NCBI GenBank assembly: GCA_015698045.1
Contig: BLAL01000180.1
Coordinates: forward strand, 930,001-994,000
Direction of reading: 5' to 3'
Length of the DNA: 64,000 nt
Origin: Rhizophagus clarus
Taxonomy: Eukaryota; Glomeromycota; Glomeromycetes; Glomerales; Glomeraceae
The notes below the pieces were generated by a model that did not search any database, was not told the DNA's origin, and saw only the letters and a program-made list of their open reading frames with translations. The position numbers and the translations under genes are program-made. This document shows, piece after piece, positions 33,989-46,370 of this stretch; position 1 is the stretch's first letter; each line of letters opens with the position of its first letter.

Positions 33989-34942
33989 ATGGATTCAGCT
34001 TCTTTTGTTGCCAGTTTAATACCTCCTCTTGAAGATTCTCAGAAGACTTGGATATGATGTACAAGTATTTAGACAAGATTGTAAAAATCATAAAAAGGAG
34101 GTCATTTCAGAATATTTGTAAGTATTTGTGCAATGATTCATGTCTACACCTCTGCTATGGTAATATTAATCGCTAGAGATGGAGACTATGGACTGACAAT
34201 TAGAAAAGCCCTAGATAAACATTCCGTCAAGATATGGTTTTGGAAAGTTGGTAAAGTATTAATATTTTGTGTAACCAAATGATGTTTGTCAGTTTATATG
34301 TAATGTTATAATATACCAAGATAAATTGTGTATTTATTTATTGTATATAATCTCGTTGTACACTAAGAGTTTTGTGCTAATTTACCTTTAGGATTCAATG
34401 ACTCCCTCATTAAAAATATCATCCTCAATATGAAACAGCCATTGAATCTGGACGATTATCATAAAAAGTTCATGTTTGCCGATAGATATAACAATAATCT
34501 AAGAGCGAATTATCTTGAAATTTTTACAGACAAAGTTAGAGATAACGATGTAATGGAATGTTACATAGTACTAGATTTGTTCAGTTGGTGGCTCAGGCCA
34601 GGACACTTTGAAATTACTTATTCTCAATGGGAGGAACTAAAGAACTTGATGATAAACAAATATCCTAATGCTAAGCAAATAAACAGAGAAGCTATTAGAT
34701 GAATCATTATATGTAGTATAATATTTGATGACAGTCGTACAATTCTTTTAATTTTATTGTTTCCAGATGCATTTTTCCTTGAGAAAGATACTTTCTCCAA
34801 AATGTATTTATCATTTCTTAAACATAAGGTTAATTCTACCCAGATAGCTGGTCCGTCCGAAATATTCGAATTGGAGAAATGCCTTTCCTCCCAACAAATT
34901 ATCACATTACATATAACCGAAGTAATTTTATTGTACCGATAA
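33989..34942 (+). pseudogene. Broken NYN-domain (PIN-like nuclease) gene
   Basis: Pieces of an NYN domain can be read. ATG at 33989 opens MDSASFVASLIPPLEDSQKT, which resembles the conserved SRPP..DSLW strand region. A frame change is followed by RLGYDVQVFRQDCKNHKKEV. After an intron comes VILIARDGDYGLTIRKALDK with the acidic motif GDGDY-like (RDGDY), then VKIWFWKVG. A GT-AG intron (about 34250-34390) leads to GFNDSLIKNIILNMKQPL and a region with a WWLRPGHFEITY stretch. A further segment (DAFFLEKDTFSKMYLSFL) follows after a probable intron but behind an in-frame TGA. NYN proteins are predicted RNA-processing nucleases. With one frame change and one stop it looks dead, though an unusual splice at either point cannot be excluded. 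Confidence 0.6.
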
Positions 34943-35304
34943 TGATTATCCGTAGTAGTTTATAGTAACCTATGATTTTGTTATTTGAATTAATTTCTAG
35001 GTATTTCCCTAGCAATCTCCTAATGACACAATTCATATTATTGTAAACATTTGAATACTCCTTCCGGTAGTTAGAAATAATTTACTAATGCATATCATGT
35101 AATGCGAATTATTAGCATCTCACTGCCAGAATTTCTCACATGATCAATTTTTGGGGACCATATTTCATCGAATATTTTGGTCACGTGGTTATTTTTGCAA
35201 CCAGTGAGCATTAGTTGTTGCTTCGGCAATATTTTTTATCTCATTAAATAAAGTATCGATATTTTTTGCATGTATGAAACAAGTTTCACAAATCTAGAGT
35301 AGCG

Positions 35305-35358
35305 ATCCGTCATCCGGCAATCCGGATCATCCGTCCGATCCTATGGCGGATGACGGAT
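35305..35358. repeat. GC-rich hairpin with perfect 12-bp arms
   Basis: ATCCGTCATCCG (35305-35316) and CGGATGACGGAT (35347-35358) are exact reverse complements. The loop repeats the words ATCCGG and ATCCGT. It is an island of higher GC in AT-rich surroundings. Confidence 0.65.
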
Positions 35359-37752
35359 TGACGACAATGCAGCGCAGCTTACCCATGAGTATTTAGCCTA
35401 AAAGTAAATAAGACAAATTTTCCTTATTAGGTTGGCAGGAAGCTCTGTAATATCTTAAATATCTTATATACTTTGTATTGACAATTTTATTACATTATTT
35501 ATTTTTTCACAATTCATGAATTTATCAGTGAAATGGCAAGTCGAGCAATTTTCATGTCGGTAAAATGGAAGTCGGCAAAATGCATGTTTTGTCATATTTA
35601 TCATGTGACTTATAATTATTCGACTTTGCATAAACCTAAAAATTATAATCGTTTTGATTGATACACAAATGAGAAAGCGTTGCAAATAAAAAGATCTAAA
35701 AAAAGTAAAATCCCATCAAAAAGAAAAAAAAACTTTTTTTTATTGATTCATTATTATATTAAATAAATAATAATAATTCTTTGCTATATACTGTATACTG
35801 TATATTTATTTTATATTGCTCATTCAAACGTTTAAATTTATTTTACTGTGCCGAGATATCTAAAAAAAAATTTTTTTTTTTTTTTTTATACCACGCTTGG
35901 CTTGATTTTAGTGGTCTACCATTGGAGCTTTTGCATAAGTTACAATTTTGGTAAGAAATACAGTTATATTTTTTTTTTTTTGCATCTGCTGCTTATCCAC
36001 TCTGAGCGATTACAAATTTACATACATAATCCGCAGGCGCTACATAAACTATCGGGCTTTTTCAGCCATTCGGAAAAGTTTTTTTTCATTGACAATGATG
36101 ACATGCCTTGCTTGAGAAGGTGTAATTTGACGTCTTTTATTAAAGAAAGAAAAAGTCATAATAATAAATTTAATAATTTGATTTACTGTAGTCCGTATTG
36201 CAAATTGGTAACCAATTCTTCAAAAACTATCAGTACAACTGAAATATTTCTTAAACTTACAAATGGTGTTGTCCATCTTCTGCAGGTGTTGTTATTAGGT
36301 GTTGATATAATGAAATTCCTACTAATTTTCAATAAATTCTGATGTGCTGAAGATATGACCTATCTATTGATAAATTCTTGATCCGTTCTTCCTCCAATTG
36401 TAATCATTCCTTTCACGAACTGAAAATATACTGAATAAGTTCATTAAAGTCCAAAAATTACATTGTTGAAAAGAATAATCACAAATCACAACAAATAAGG
36501 TCACCCCATATAAATCAAACCGGAGAACAAATAAAAAATATAATGTCTTTTTTTAGCAATTATCATACTAAATTTTATCCCTATAAACATGGTTAATTCA
36601 CATACACTTGAAATCCAATAATATGACAATCTCGTCACAAAAACATGTTGATATATGGAATAAACTAAAATTATCCAGAAAAAACACTTCCGATCGACGT
36701 CTACAAAATTAACCCTTTTTTTTTGAGAAATTACTCGTGTAACGACCATATTCAACACGTTATAACTACAGTGTTTTACAAAATTCTCACTTATTTAAAT
36801 ATGTCAAGATTTACAATCTTTTGGGCATTTGCGTACATATTTGTTTTTTTTTTTTTTTAATCAATGCCCAGATACTTTGCTAAAAATATGTAAGCTGACG
36901 ATTCAATTTTCCTTGGCCCCTGCCTTTTAACTCTTGGTATTTCGATATATAGTTTTGTTAAATGTTAAACAGTTTCATCCTTTTCATGCACAAGTTTCAA
37001 AATCTCGCAAGGAGAATTAAAACAAAAAATAAATTTTCACGTTTTGAACTTTATTTTGTAGTCAACGAACAGAAAATTTTTGTTTTGGCGTACATTTTTT
37101 TGACTTTTTGTTTGTTACATTGCATCAATATTAAGTCCTATGTGACTACGATTCGTTGAATTTTTTATTCAAACACGTTAAAAAAGAAAATGAAAGAATA
37201 TCTTTAATATTATTTTTATCAAATTCGTACATGTTTCAATCATTTATCATTTTAATAAATAATTAATGAAGGTCCCTGCGTAAAAATTAAATGATATCCT
37301 TAGCACAGAAAATGACTCACAATCATTTTCGCCAATTAGAGACCTTAGATGATCTGCTGATTATCCGTTGTTGGTCTTGGGAAATTTCTCATTTTCGTTG
37401 ATATTGTTCAATCGAATATACAATAAAAATTCATATGAACCATCTGATTTAAGGTCCAACGAATAAAATTAATCCTGGATATAAAAGTATTTATACATGC
37501 CAAATAACTAAAAAAAATATGCAATGCAAAGGACAAAATGGATAATGAGCTATTTATGTGGCGTTATTTTATTTTTTTTTTTTCGTAATGTGCATTTAAC
37601 CCGGTATTTTTTTTTTTCGTACAGCATGACAGCATACATTTATTGTAAACTTGCATACATGTATATTTTTGTTGTGTAAATATTTTCAATTAAATGTTTA
37701 TTTTATTATTTTAAAAGTATTTTTTTTTTTTGACAAAACCGGGTGAAAAACA

Positions 37753-37760
37753 TATATAAA
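37753..37760 (+). promoter_or_regulatory. TATA-like box upstream of the small secreted-type gene
   Basis: TATATAAA, followed by AAGTGAG, lies about 170 bases upstream of the ATG at 37933. In such AT-rich DNA this is weak evidence on its own. Confidence 0.3.
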
Positions 37761-37932
37761 AAGTGAGAAAAATCCTCACACCATTTTTTAATTTCAAAAA
37801 TAATTTTTTAACTTTTAACATTTTTCATATATATAAAAAAAAATTTATTTAAAATCAACGGCGAACGTCATTTTATAAAATAACAACTATCTGTATAAAA
37901 AAAAAATTCTCCTGTTTGATAATATTGTAAAA

Positions 37933-38424
37933 ATGAAAATTACACTTCTCTCAAATTTATTTCACCTTCCAATAACAATGGCCGGTTCATTGTTAAATTT
38001 ATTAAACATTAGAACTTATTCCGCACAAATAACTCCACTTGATCAAACAATAAAACGTCAAACAGCCCGTGTTCAATTTCGTAAATCAAATCGTAAAAAA
38101 GAAGAATTCATCGGTACATTAACATTTATTTCTTCCAACACAAAAAACTCTACCGCAACTAAAACTGTGGCTTACGGCCAATGGTATAATGTTCATGATA
38201 CAAATCCATTAAATTATGAATTTGTAATATATAAAAATGGAGAAATACTCAAAGATTTAACGGTTGATATACAAAGAAATTTATCTATTAATAAAAATGG
38301 GGCTAAATTATTGACCACTTTTGATGAATTAGAATTAAATGGTGAACAAAATATTATTGGAGGTTGTATATATGTAAGCAATCAAGGCAGAGTTATTTCT
38401 AAAGCTGAAATTTGTAAAATTTAA
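37933..38424 (+). CDS. Small hypothetical protein with N-terminal hydrophobic segment, 163 aa
   Basis: Single exon starting at the first ATG. The N-terminus (MKITLLSNLFHLPITMAGSL) is hydrophobic with one Lys and could be a signal or targeting peptide, although it is less typical than a classical signal. The rest is a compact beta-rich domain: ARVQFRKSNRKKEEFIGTLT, VAYGQWYNVHD, NYEFVIYKNGEILKDLTVDI, LSINKNGAKLL, IIGGCIYVSNQGRVISKAEI. The order VYGQ / Y-F-VYN / I-DL / IN-NG / I-GK is shared with the secreted protein at 50694-51314, which suggests that the two belong to one family. No known domain name can be assigned. It stands alone, transcribed in the same direction as the TLDc cluster. Confidence 0.7.
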   Translation: MKITLLSNLFHLPITMAGSLLNLLNIRTYSAQITPLDQTIKRQTARVQFRKSNRKKEEFIGTLTFISSNTKNSTATKTVAYGQWYNVHDTNPLNYEFVIYKNGEILKDLTVDIQRNLSINKNGAKLLTTFDELELNGEQNIIGGCIYVSNQGRVISKAEICKI

Positions 38425-39419
38425 TAATATACAGTGGATAACAAATAATAATTGTACAATTTATGTTATGTAATATTTTAATTTCATATACAGACATTTT
38501 ATTAATACATAGTTTTATATATACAGACATTTTATTAATAATCAAAATGTGCATCATTTTAGGTCTGCGACCAAAATGATTTTAAAATTCAAAATTATAG
38601 GAAATAATTGTGATATTATAAAAAATAAAAGAACAAAAAGTTTCGAATTTACAAAATAAATTCCCTCATTATGATTGATAATATTTGTATGTTAATTCGT
38701 TACACTTTCGTAACTGTCCTTTTTTATATGAACTTTAGTGAACTCTGTGATACATAATATTTTGTTTCAAAAGTTTAAAAAGTACATCAATCAAAATTTC
38801 CCGATTTCGCGCCACCCATCATGGATTTACGGATCACACGATGTTTTCAATATGGATAGTCAACTAATTGTCATCCAATAAATTTTTTTGAGATCTTCAG
38901 TGAATTTTTATTATTTATTTAATTATATATTCACTTTACATAATGTAATATTTATTTCAGTAATCCAGAATATTATATTTAAAGTGTGAATAATATCATA
39001 TGAGACATTCCTTAAGCCTAACTGAAAACATCAATAACTGGTACGTTTAAAAAATTTAAAAAAGCGGACGAATTTCTAATCCTCTTCTTATATGAAAGTT
39101 TGAACGATACTAAGAGATTAAGGATAGTTTTAAATCGTGTGTTGATAAACATCACAATCTAACAATCTATAATTTCGAGATATTGTTTTTAGGAGTCGGA
39201 TTAATAATTCAGTTCTCTTTGTATTCTGAACGGTATGGTTATAACAAAACTCGTTTGAGATTAATTTGGTTAAATTGACTTAACATAAAGCATTATTTTG
39301 ATCATATGCGTCTTTTCACACTAAAAATGAAGATTACGCTCTTAATATTTTTAAATATTTAATAATAAGCAAAAAAAAGTTTCAGCAACTTCTTTTTCTC
39401 TAAAATTAAAAACTACAGT
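38425..39419. other. Intergenic before the TLDc cluster
   Basis: Contains a short direct repeat (ATATACAGACATTTTATTAAT at about 38487-38507, again at 38519-38539). Otherwise featureless AT-rich DNA that should include the promoter of the first TLDc gene. Confidence 0.5.
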
Positions 39420-40970
39420 ATGTCTAAACAATTTTATTCGAAGTTGAGTCAAAATTTTATTGAACTATTAAATGATGATGAATATTATGATGTTACAATT
39501 GAAGTTGGAAAAGATCCAAACGTAAAAATAGTTCGTGCGCATATGAATATTTTGTGTTACCGTTCTCCATATTTGCGACGAGTTTTAACTTCTAATAAAA
39601 AAAGTAATAATGGTGGATTATCTCACATAAAATTACCAAACATTTTACCAGAAATCTTTCAAATTGTATTAAAGTAGGTTACAGTTTTTGATTTTTTTTT
39701 TTAATAGCATTTTTTTTTTTAAAAAAATTTCGATTTTATATATACATTTAGATATATTTACGGTGGAAATCTTTCATTGAATACGCAGGATACTTCCAAT
39801 ATTCTCAAAGTTTTGGTCGCTGCAGATGAATTACAACTTGATGAATTAACTGATTATTTACAAACACATTTAATTAATAATAAATCTTCTTGGATGGAGC
39901 AACGTTTTGAACTTGTTCATCGAACAAGTTTTAAATCCAATAATTTATTAAGCCTACAAAAATTTTGTACAGAATTTATGGCTAAGTCTCCTGAAAAGAT
40001 TTTTCAATCTCTTGATTTCGCTTCGCTTCCTGAAAAATCCTTAGTTTCACTTCTTCAAAGGGATGATTTACAAATGAAAGAAATCGAGATTTGGGAACAT
40101 GTATTAAGATGGGGACTTGCAAGAAATTCCACTCTTACTTCAGACCCTACAACTTGGACTGATCATGATTTTAAAACAATGAAAGATACTTTACGAAATT
40201 GTTTACCTTTGATTAGATTTTATAGTTTATCTTCTAAAGATTTTTTGGAAAAAGTTCATCCGTATAAAAAATTGTTGAAACTTGAACTTTATGAAGATTT
40301 ATTAAAATATTATTTGGATTTTAAGAGTAAACCAAAATTTTATTTACCACCTAGACATGGAAAACTTGATTCAAAAATCATTAATTTAAAGATTGCTTCT
40401 TTAGTTTCAAAATGGATTGATAGAGTAAACGATAACTGTAAATGTGCTCTAAATGGTTTATATTTACCATATGAGTTCAAATTATTGTTGAGAGGAAGTC
40501 GGGATGGTTTTACTCCTAACAAGTTTCATTCTTTATGTGAAAACAAACTCGGAACCGTTACGTTTATTAAAGTGAAAGAACAAACCGATTTTCGATTTAA
40601 TTTCTTGCAAAATTCTTCAAATAACGTTCTTGACAGAGGTGAAATTCTTGGTGGATATAATCCTATTATATGGGAAACTAGTAAAAATTGGGGTGAAACT
40701 AAAGATAGTTTTATATTTTCTCTTAAGAATAAGAATAATCTAATTAAAGATGAAAAGATAAGTCGTGTAAACCAAATAGATTCTGCGTTAAATTACGGAA
40801 AAAGTTATGGTCCATCATTTGGTAAGGATCTTGTCATATATGGGTCTAGTGATAATAAAGATTTTGATGATAATTGTTGCAAATTAGTTTATTATGAAGA
40901 AAAGATAAGAGATACAGATGACAAATTTTCCATAGCAGATTATGAAGTATTTCAAATTATAAAATTGTAA
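39420..40970 (+). CDS. BTB-BACK-TLDc protein, copy 1, 490 aa
   Basis: Two exons, 39420-39673 and 39752-40970, joined by a GTAGGT...TTTAG intron in phase 2, which rebuilds LKYIYGG. Domains in order: BTB (about 20-110; YYDVTIEVGKD, RAHMNILCYRSPYLRRVL, LPNILPEIFQIVL), BACK (about 125-230; FELVHRTSF, LQKFCTEFM, IWEHVLRWGLAR) and TLDc (about 300-490; FKLLLRGSRDGFTP, FHSLCENK, EILGGYNPIIW, SFIFSLKN, YEVFQI). BTB-BACK proteins commonly act as substrate adaptors of Cullin-3 ubiquitin ligases. TLDc domains are linked to oxidative-stress resistance and V-ATPase regulation in other organisms. The exact role here is unknown. It is the first of five tandem copies. A TLDc segment around KEQTDFRFNFLQNSSNN is an insertion absent from the other copies. 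Confidence 0.93.
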
Positions 40971-41260
40971 TTAAAAATTATTGAATAGCATAGGATTAAA
41001 TTAATAATTGAAATAAATTTACGAATAAAATATTACTATTACATAAATTGCACACATTTGACTCTCAAATACTTCAGTTGTTCTCCATATTTAGTCTTTC
41101 ATTTCCAATACAGTAATAATGATTTAGGTTCGTTCATATTACTTTAAAAGCGTGCTATTTGCAGTTTAAATTGCTAAATACAGTAAGCGATCAATGATCC
41201 TTTATATACTCGTTTTTCAGCCATAATCTTATTTTTTTTTTTTTTTTTACAATAACAAAA

Positions 41261-42756
41261 ATGTCTACCCAATTTTTTTCGAATTTGAGCCGAAATTATA
41301 TTGAAATATTAGAAGATAGTGAATATTATGATGTTACAATTGAAGTTGGAAAAGACCCAAATACAAAAATATTTCGTGCGCACATGAATATTCTGTGTCA
41401 CCGTTCTCCATATTTACGACGAACCTTGATTTCTAATAATAATAATAATAGCGGTAACTTGTTTCATATAGAATTACCAAATATTTTACCAGAAATTTTT
41501 CAAATTATATTAAAGTAAGTTATAAATATTATTCAATTTAATTTATTTGATTTTTTAAAAAATAAAATTTTTTATTTAGATATATTTATGGTGGAATTCT
41601 TTCATTGAATGAACAGAACATTTCAGATATTCTTAAAGTGTTGGTTGCTGCAGATGAATTACTTCTTCATGAGTTAGTTGATCATTTACAAACATATTTA
41701 ATTGAAAATGAAACAGATTGGTTGAAATCCAATTTTGAACTTATTCATCGAACAAGCTTTCAATCTAATCATTTATTAGAACTTCAAAAATTTTGTACAA
41801 ATTTCATGTCTGAATCTCCTGACAAGATTTTTGAATCACTTGATTTCACTTCAATTCCTGAAAAATCTTTAATTATGCTTCTTGAAAGAGATGATTTACA
41901 AATGAATGAAATCAAAATTTGGGAACATGTATTAGAGTGGGGACTTGCAAAAAATTCTACACTTGTCCCGGATCCTTCAACTTGGACGAACGATGATTTT
42001 AAAACGATGAAAAATACTTTACGATGTTGTTTACCTTTGATTAGATTTTATAGTTTATCTTCCAATGATTTTTTGAAAAAAGTTCATCCATATAAAAAAT
42101 TGTTAAAACCTGAACTTTATGAAGATTTATTAAAATATTATTTGGATTTTAAGAGTAAACCAAGCAATAGTAATTATTTACCTCCTAGGTATGGAAAACT
42201 TGATTCAAAAATCATTGATATGAAGATTGCTTCTTTAGTTTCAAAATGGATTGATAAAATAAATGAAAATTGTAAATGCGCTTTAAATGGATTATATTTA
42301 CCATATGAATTCAAATTATTATTAAGAGGAAGTCGTGATGGATTAAGTCCTAACAGGTTTCATTCTTTATGTGAAAATGTACCTAAAACTATTACATTCA
42401 TTAAAGTAAAAGGAACAGATGAAATTCTTGGTGGATATAATCCAATTATATGGGAAATTAGTAAAAATTGGGGCGAGGCTAGGGATTGTTTTATATTTTC
42501 TCTTAAAAATAAGAATGATATTATTAAAGATGAAAAGATAAGTTATGTAAAAGAAATAGATTCTGCGTTGAATTATGGAAAAAATTATGGTCCATCATTT
42601 GGTAAGGATCTTGTTATATATGGATCTAGCGATTATAAAGACTATGATGATAATTGTTGCAAATTAGTTTATTATGAAGAAAAGATAAGAGATACAGATA
42701 ACAAATTTTCTATAGAGGATTATGAAGTATTTCAAATTATAAATAAAAATGATTAG
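41261..42756 (+). CDS. BTB-BACK-TLDc protein, copy 2, 476 aa
   Basis: Exons 41261-41514 and 41580-42756; donor GTAAGT, acceptor TTTAG, phase 2, the same intron position as copy 1. The protein runs MSTQFFSNLSRNYIEILEDS, then BTB (YYDVTIEVGKDPNTKIFRAH), BACK and TLDc (LLLRGSRDGLSPNRFHSLCE, GTDEILGGYNPIIWEI), ending YEVFQIINKND. It is very close to copy 1 throughout but lacks the ~16-residue insertion in the TLDc domain. All three domains are complete and uninterrupted. The intergenic distance from copy 1 is only about 290 bp, consistent with a recent tandem duplication. Confidence 0.93.
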
Positions 42757-42964
42757 TTTCTTTGATGTACTGATGTTGTGATTAACTTCAAAGTGAATTA
42801 TCATTTCGGATTAGATGAGAAAATTTATGTAGAATTCTAAATGCATGTATATACATATATACTTATGTAGCATGATTTTGTTTTTTTGCGCAATAAATTT
42901 GGATTTTGCGTTACGTTTAAACTTAAAACAAGTAAATGAATTACAATCATGCTCGAACTTCTAG

Positions 42965-44335
42965 TTTCTTTTTTCAGAAATTGAGTCAAAACCATACTGA
43001 AATTTTAGTAGCGAATACTATGTATAATATTGAATTTGAAGCGGAACAAAACCTAAAGTCCCAGATGTGAAAATAATATGAATATTTTGTCAATATTTAC
43101 GATGAGTTTTCGTTTCTAATAATAAAAAGAATAATGACAGTGCCTTGTCTCAATTATTTTACATGAAATCTTCAATTTTTATAATCACCTATTTAATACT
43201 GTATATTATGTATATAACTTCACATAATTCCCGTTTAATTTGCTTGATTTTTATGGCGGGATTCTTTCATTTGAATGGTTTGATGAACAAGATTACTAAA
43301 GTTTTAGTTGCTACAGATAAAAGGTTGCTTTGAGGCTAATCATAATTTATTAGTAAAAAAGAGTGTAAACCTAGTTTTATTCTTTATTCAGATACATTTT
43401 TTATATATAAATAGAAAGAAAATAAAATGATTAAATTCCGAAAATTTACATTTCACAACCACTAAACCTTAGTTTCACTTCTTAAAAGGGATGATTTACG
43501 AATGAAAGAAATTGAACATGTATTAAAGTGGGGACTCGCACAAAATCCTACGCTTACTCCGGATCCTATTACTTGGACAGATGATGATTTTAAAACAATG
43601 GAAAATTCTTTACAATATTGTTTACCTTTAATTAGATTTTACAGTTTATCCTCTAAAAATTTTTTGGAAAAAGTTCGTCCATATAAAAAATTGTTAAAAC
43701 ATCAATTATATGAAGATTTATTAAAATATTATTTAGATTTTGAAAGTGTACCAAGTATCAATTTCTCTCCTCCTAGAAATGGAAAACTTGATTCAAAAAT
43801 TATTAATCTAAATATCATTTCTCTAGTTTCAAAGTGGGTTGATAAAATAGATATTAGTAGTAATTTTGCCTATCAAAGAGAATTATATTTACCATATGAA
43901 TTTAAATTATTATTAAGAGGAAGCCGGGATGGATTTACCCCTGATAAATTTCATTCTTTATGTGATGATATACCTAAAACTGTTACATTCATTAAAGTAA
44001 AAGGAACAGATGAAATTCTTGGTGGATATAATCCTATTATATGGGTAACTAATAAAAACTGGGGTGAAACCAAAGATAGTTTTATATTTTCCTTTAAATA
44101 TAAGAATGGTCTTTTTAAAGATGGAATTATAAGTAATGTAAAAAAAATAAATTATGCGTTAAATTATAGCCAATTGCGTGGACCATCATTTGGTTGGGAT
44201 CTTATTTTACGTTCCTCTAATAGAATTGAAGATTATGATGAGATTTATAGCAAACAAAGAATGTATGAAAAAAACATAAGAGATACAGAAGACAAATTTT
44301 TAGTAGAAGATTATGAAGTATTTCAAATTATATAA
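42965..44335 (+). pseudogene. BTB-BACK-TLDc copy 3, 5' part decayed
   Basis: The 3' two thirds are open from 43502 to the stop at 44333-44335: end of BACK (IEHVLKWGLAQNPTLTPDPI) and a full TLDc (LLLRGSRDGFTPDKFHSLCD, GTDEILGGYNPIIW, VEDYEVFQII). The BTB region can be traced only as broken remnants: TTGAGTCAAAACCATACTGA near 42982, a shortened BTB core with stops near 43020-43110, and remains of the LPNILPEIFQ and YIYGG regions near 43150-43290. In the BACK region the segment from about 43300 to 43460 is replaced by unrelated sequence. It could still be transcribed as a BACK-TLDc fragment, but the loss of BTB argues for a pseudogene. Confidence 0.8.
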
Positions 44336-44610
44336 AAGGGTAAGATTGAATTTAAAATAAGTCTAAATAGAACATTAATTATCTAATCTTTTTAAAATCG
44401 CGTTTATTTAATTAATAACATACAGTACATATTGTCTGGCACATAAATTTTGCGTTTACGTCTAAATTCAGTTTATATTGATTTTTCACATCATCATCCT
44501 GGAGCCGCATCCTCCAGTAAGAAAGTATTTGCGTTACGTTATACAATCATCTATCATAAATGTCAGATATGCCACGTTTTTTTTGCGCACGACTTTTTAT
44601 CGCCAAAAAG

Positions 44611-46062
44611 ATGTCTACCCAATTTTTTTCAAAATTATATTGAAATATTGGATGATGAAACTTATGATGTTACAATTGAGGTTGGAGAAGACCCAAACGT
44701 AAAAATATTTCATGCGCATACAATTATTTTATGTCACCGTTCTCCATATTTACGAAGAGTTTTAGCTAAGAAAAATAATGATGATAGTATCTTATCCCAC
44801 ATAAAATTACCAAATATTTTGCCAGAAACCTTTCAAATTATTTTAAAGTAGGTCATAAAATATTTTATGATAAAATTTTATTATATATTTAATAAATAAT
44901 CGCATACATACTTTATATTTAACATAGGTATATTTATGGTGGAATTCTTTCATTGAATGAACAGGATAATTTAGAAATGCTTAAAGTTTTGATTGTTGCA
45001 AATGAATTGTTACTTAATGAGTTAGTTGATTATTTACAACCGTATTTAATTGAGAATAAAGCAGATTGGATGGAAAAACATTTTGAACTTATTCATCGAA
45101 CAAGTTTTCAATCCAATAATTTATTAGAACTTCAAAAATTTTGTACAGAATTTATGGCCAAGTCCCCTGACAAGATTTTTTAATCATTTGATTTTACTTC
45201 ACTTCCAGAAAAATCCTTCTTAAAAGGGATGATTTACGAATGAAAGAAATTGAAGTTTGGGAACATGTATTAAAATGGGGACTTGCACAAAATCCTATGC
45301 TTACTCCAGATCCTATTACTTGGACAGATGATGATTTTAAAAAAAATGTACGACATTGTTTATCTTTAATTAGATTTTACAGTTTATCCCAAAAAAATTT
45401 TTCGTCCATATAAAAAATTGTTAAATCATCAATTATATGAAGATCTAATTAAATATTATTTGTATTTTGAAAGTGAACCAAGTAATAATTTTTTACCTCA
45501 TAGAAATGTAGAGTTTAATTCCAAAATTGTTAATCTAAATATCATTTCCCAAATTTCAAAATGGATTGATAAAGTTGATAATAATAGCAAATTTGCTTGC
45601 TTATATAAGAGAATTATATTTACCTTACGAATTTAAATTATTAATAAGAGGAAGTCGAGATGGATTTACCCCTAAAAGGTTTCATTCTTTATGTAATAAT
45701 ATCATTAATAATAGAAGTGTTACATTTATTAAAGTAAAAGGAACAGATGAAATTCTTGGTGGATATACGTCTAATATGCGGAAAATGAGTGCAAATAGTT
45801 TTATATTTTCTTTTAAAATTAAGAATAATCTTTTTAAAGATGGATTATAAGTAATTATCGTTACTATAATAACTATTACTATGGCGAAAATAATGGCCCA
45901 AGATTTTGTAACGATCTTTACTTACGTGCATCTGATCCAAATAACGATTATGATTATAATTATTATCAACAGAGTGATTACGAAAAAAAGATTAGAGATA
46001 TAGGTGGCCAATTTCAAATAGAAGATTATGAAATATTTCAAATAGATAATATTAAATTTTAA
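44611..46062 (+). pseudogene. BTB-BACK-TLDc copy 4, full length but broken
   Basis: The ATG at 44611 (MSTQFFS) is followed by a deletion relative to copies 2 and 5, which puts the rest of the BTB (NYIEILDDETYDVTIEVGED) out of frame. The intron is preserved. Exon 2 begins YIYGGILSLNEQDNLEMLKV but has a stop at about 45181, a short deletion near 45210, further frame changes in BACK and the TLDc linker (about 45340-45420 and 45600), and a stop near 45848. The TLDc core (LLIRGSRDGFTPKRFHSLCN) is still legible and most similar to copy 5. It is a recently inactivated copy. Confidence 0.85.
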
Positions 46063-46370
46063 TTGAAATAAAGTAAACTTCAAAAATGGGATGTTTGTAA
46101 CCTTTTTATAATGGCATTTACGCGCCATAGTGTCAATTAATACTCACAACTATTTGTGCAAAAGATTTTACAAATTTAAAATGAAAAGTAAAATGGGTAT
46201 ACCTGTAAAGCAACGAAGGTTTTAAATCGGCTTATATTAGATTCCCGTAAGCGTGTATTGTGAAATTTATCGTCGCTGACGCGTCAGGTAAAATTTGCGT
46301 TACGTTATACAATCATTTATCATATATGCCACATTCAGTTGCCACGTTTTACTTCATCGCAAAAAAAAAA

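Larger units (their letters stand above)
34943..37932. other. Three kilobases with no confident gene
   Basis: Contains a GC-richer hairpin (35305-35358), an open stretch at 35848-36342 that lacks an early ATG and begins in poly-T, and the presumed promoter of the gene at 37933, including a TATA-like box. Nothing else was recognised. Confidence 0.5.

Noticed and set aside
35301-35360. Possible tRNA-like fold
   Set aside because: There is a strong hairpin but no A-box or B-box sequence and no cloverleaf spacing. No tRNA or rRNA gene was recognised anywhere in the window.
35848-36342. Open stretch of about 164 codons on the plus strand
   Set aside because: It begins in poly-T coding for Phe runs, has no ATG near its start, and its content shows no domain or repeated motif. 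It is longer than chance would favour, so a decayed exon is possible, but I cannot support a gene.
46260-46370. In-frame upstream extension of TLDc copy 5
   Set aside because: The extension is open by chance. Copies 1, 2 and 4 all start at the equivalent of the ATG at 46371 (MS-QF).
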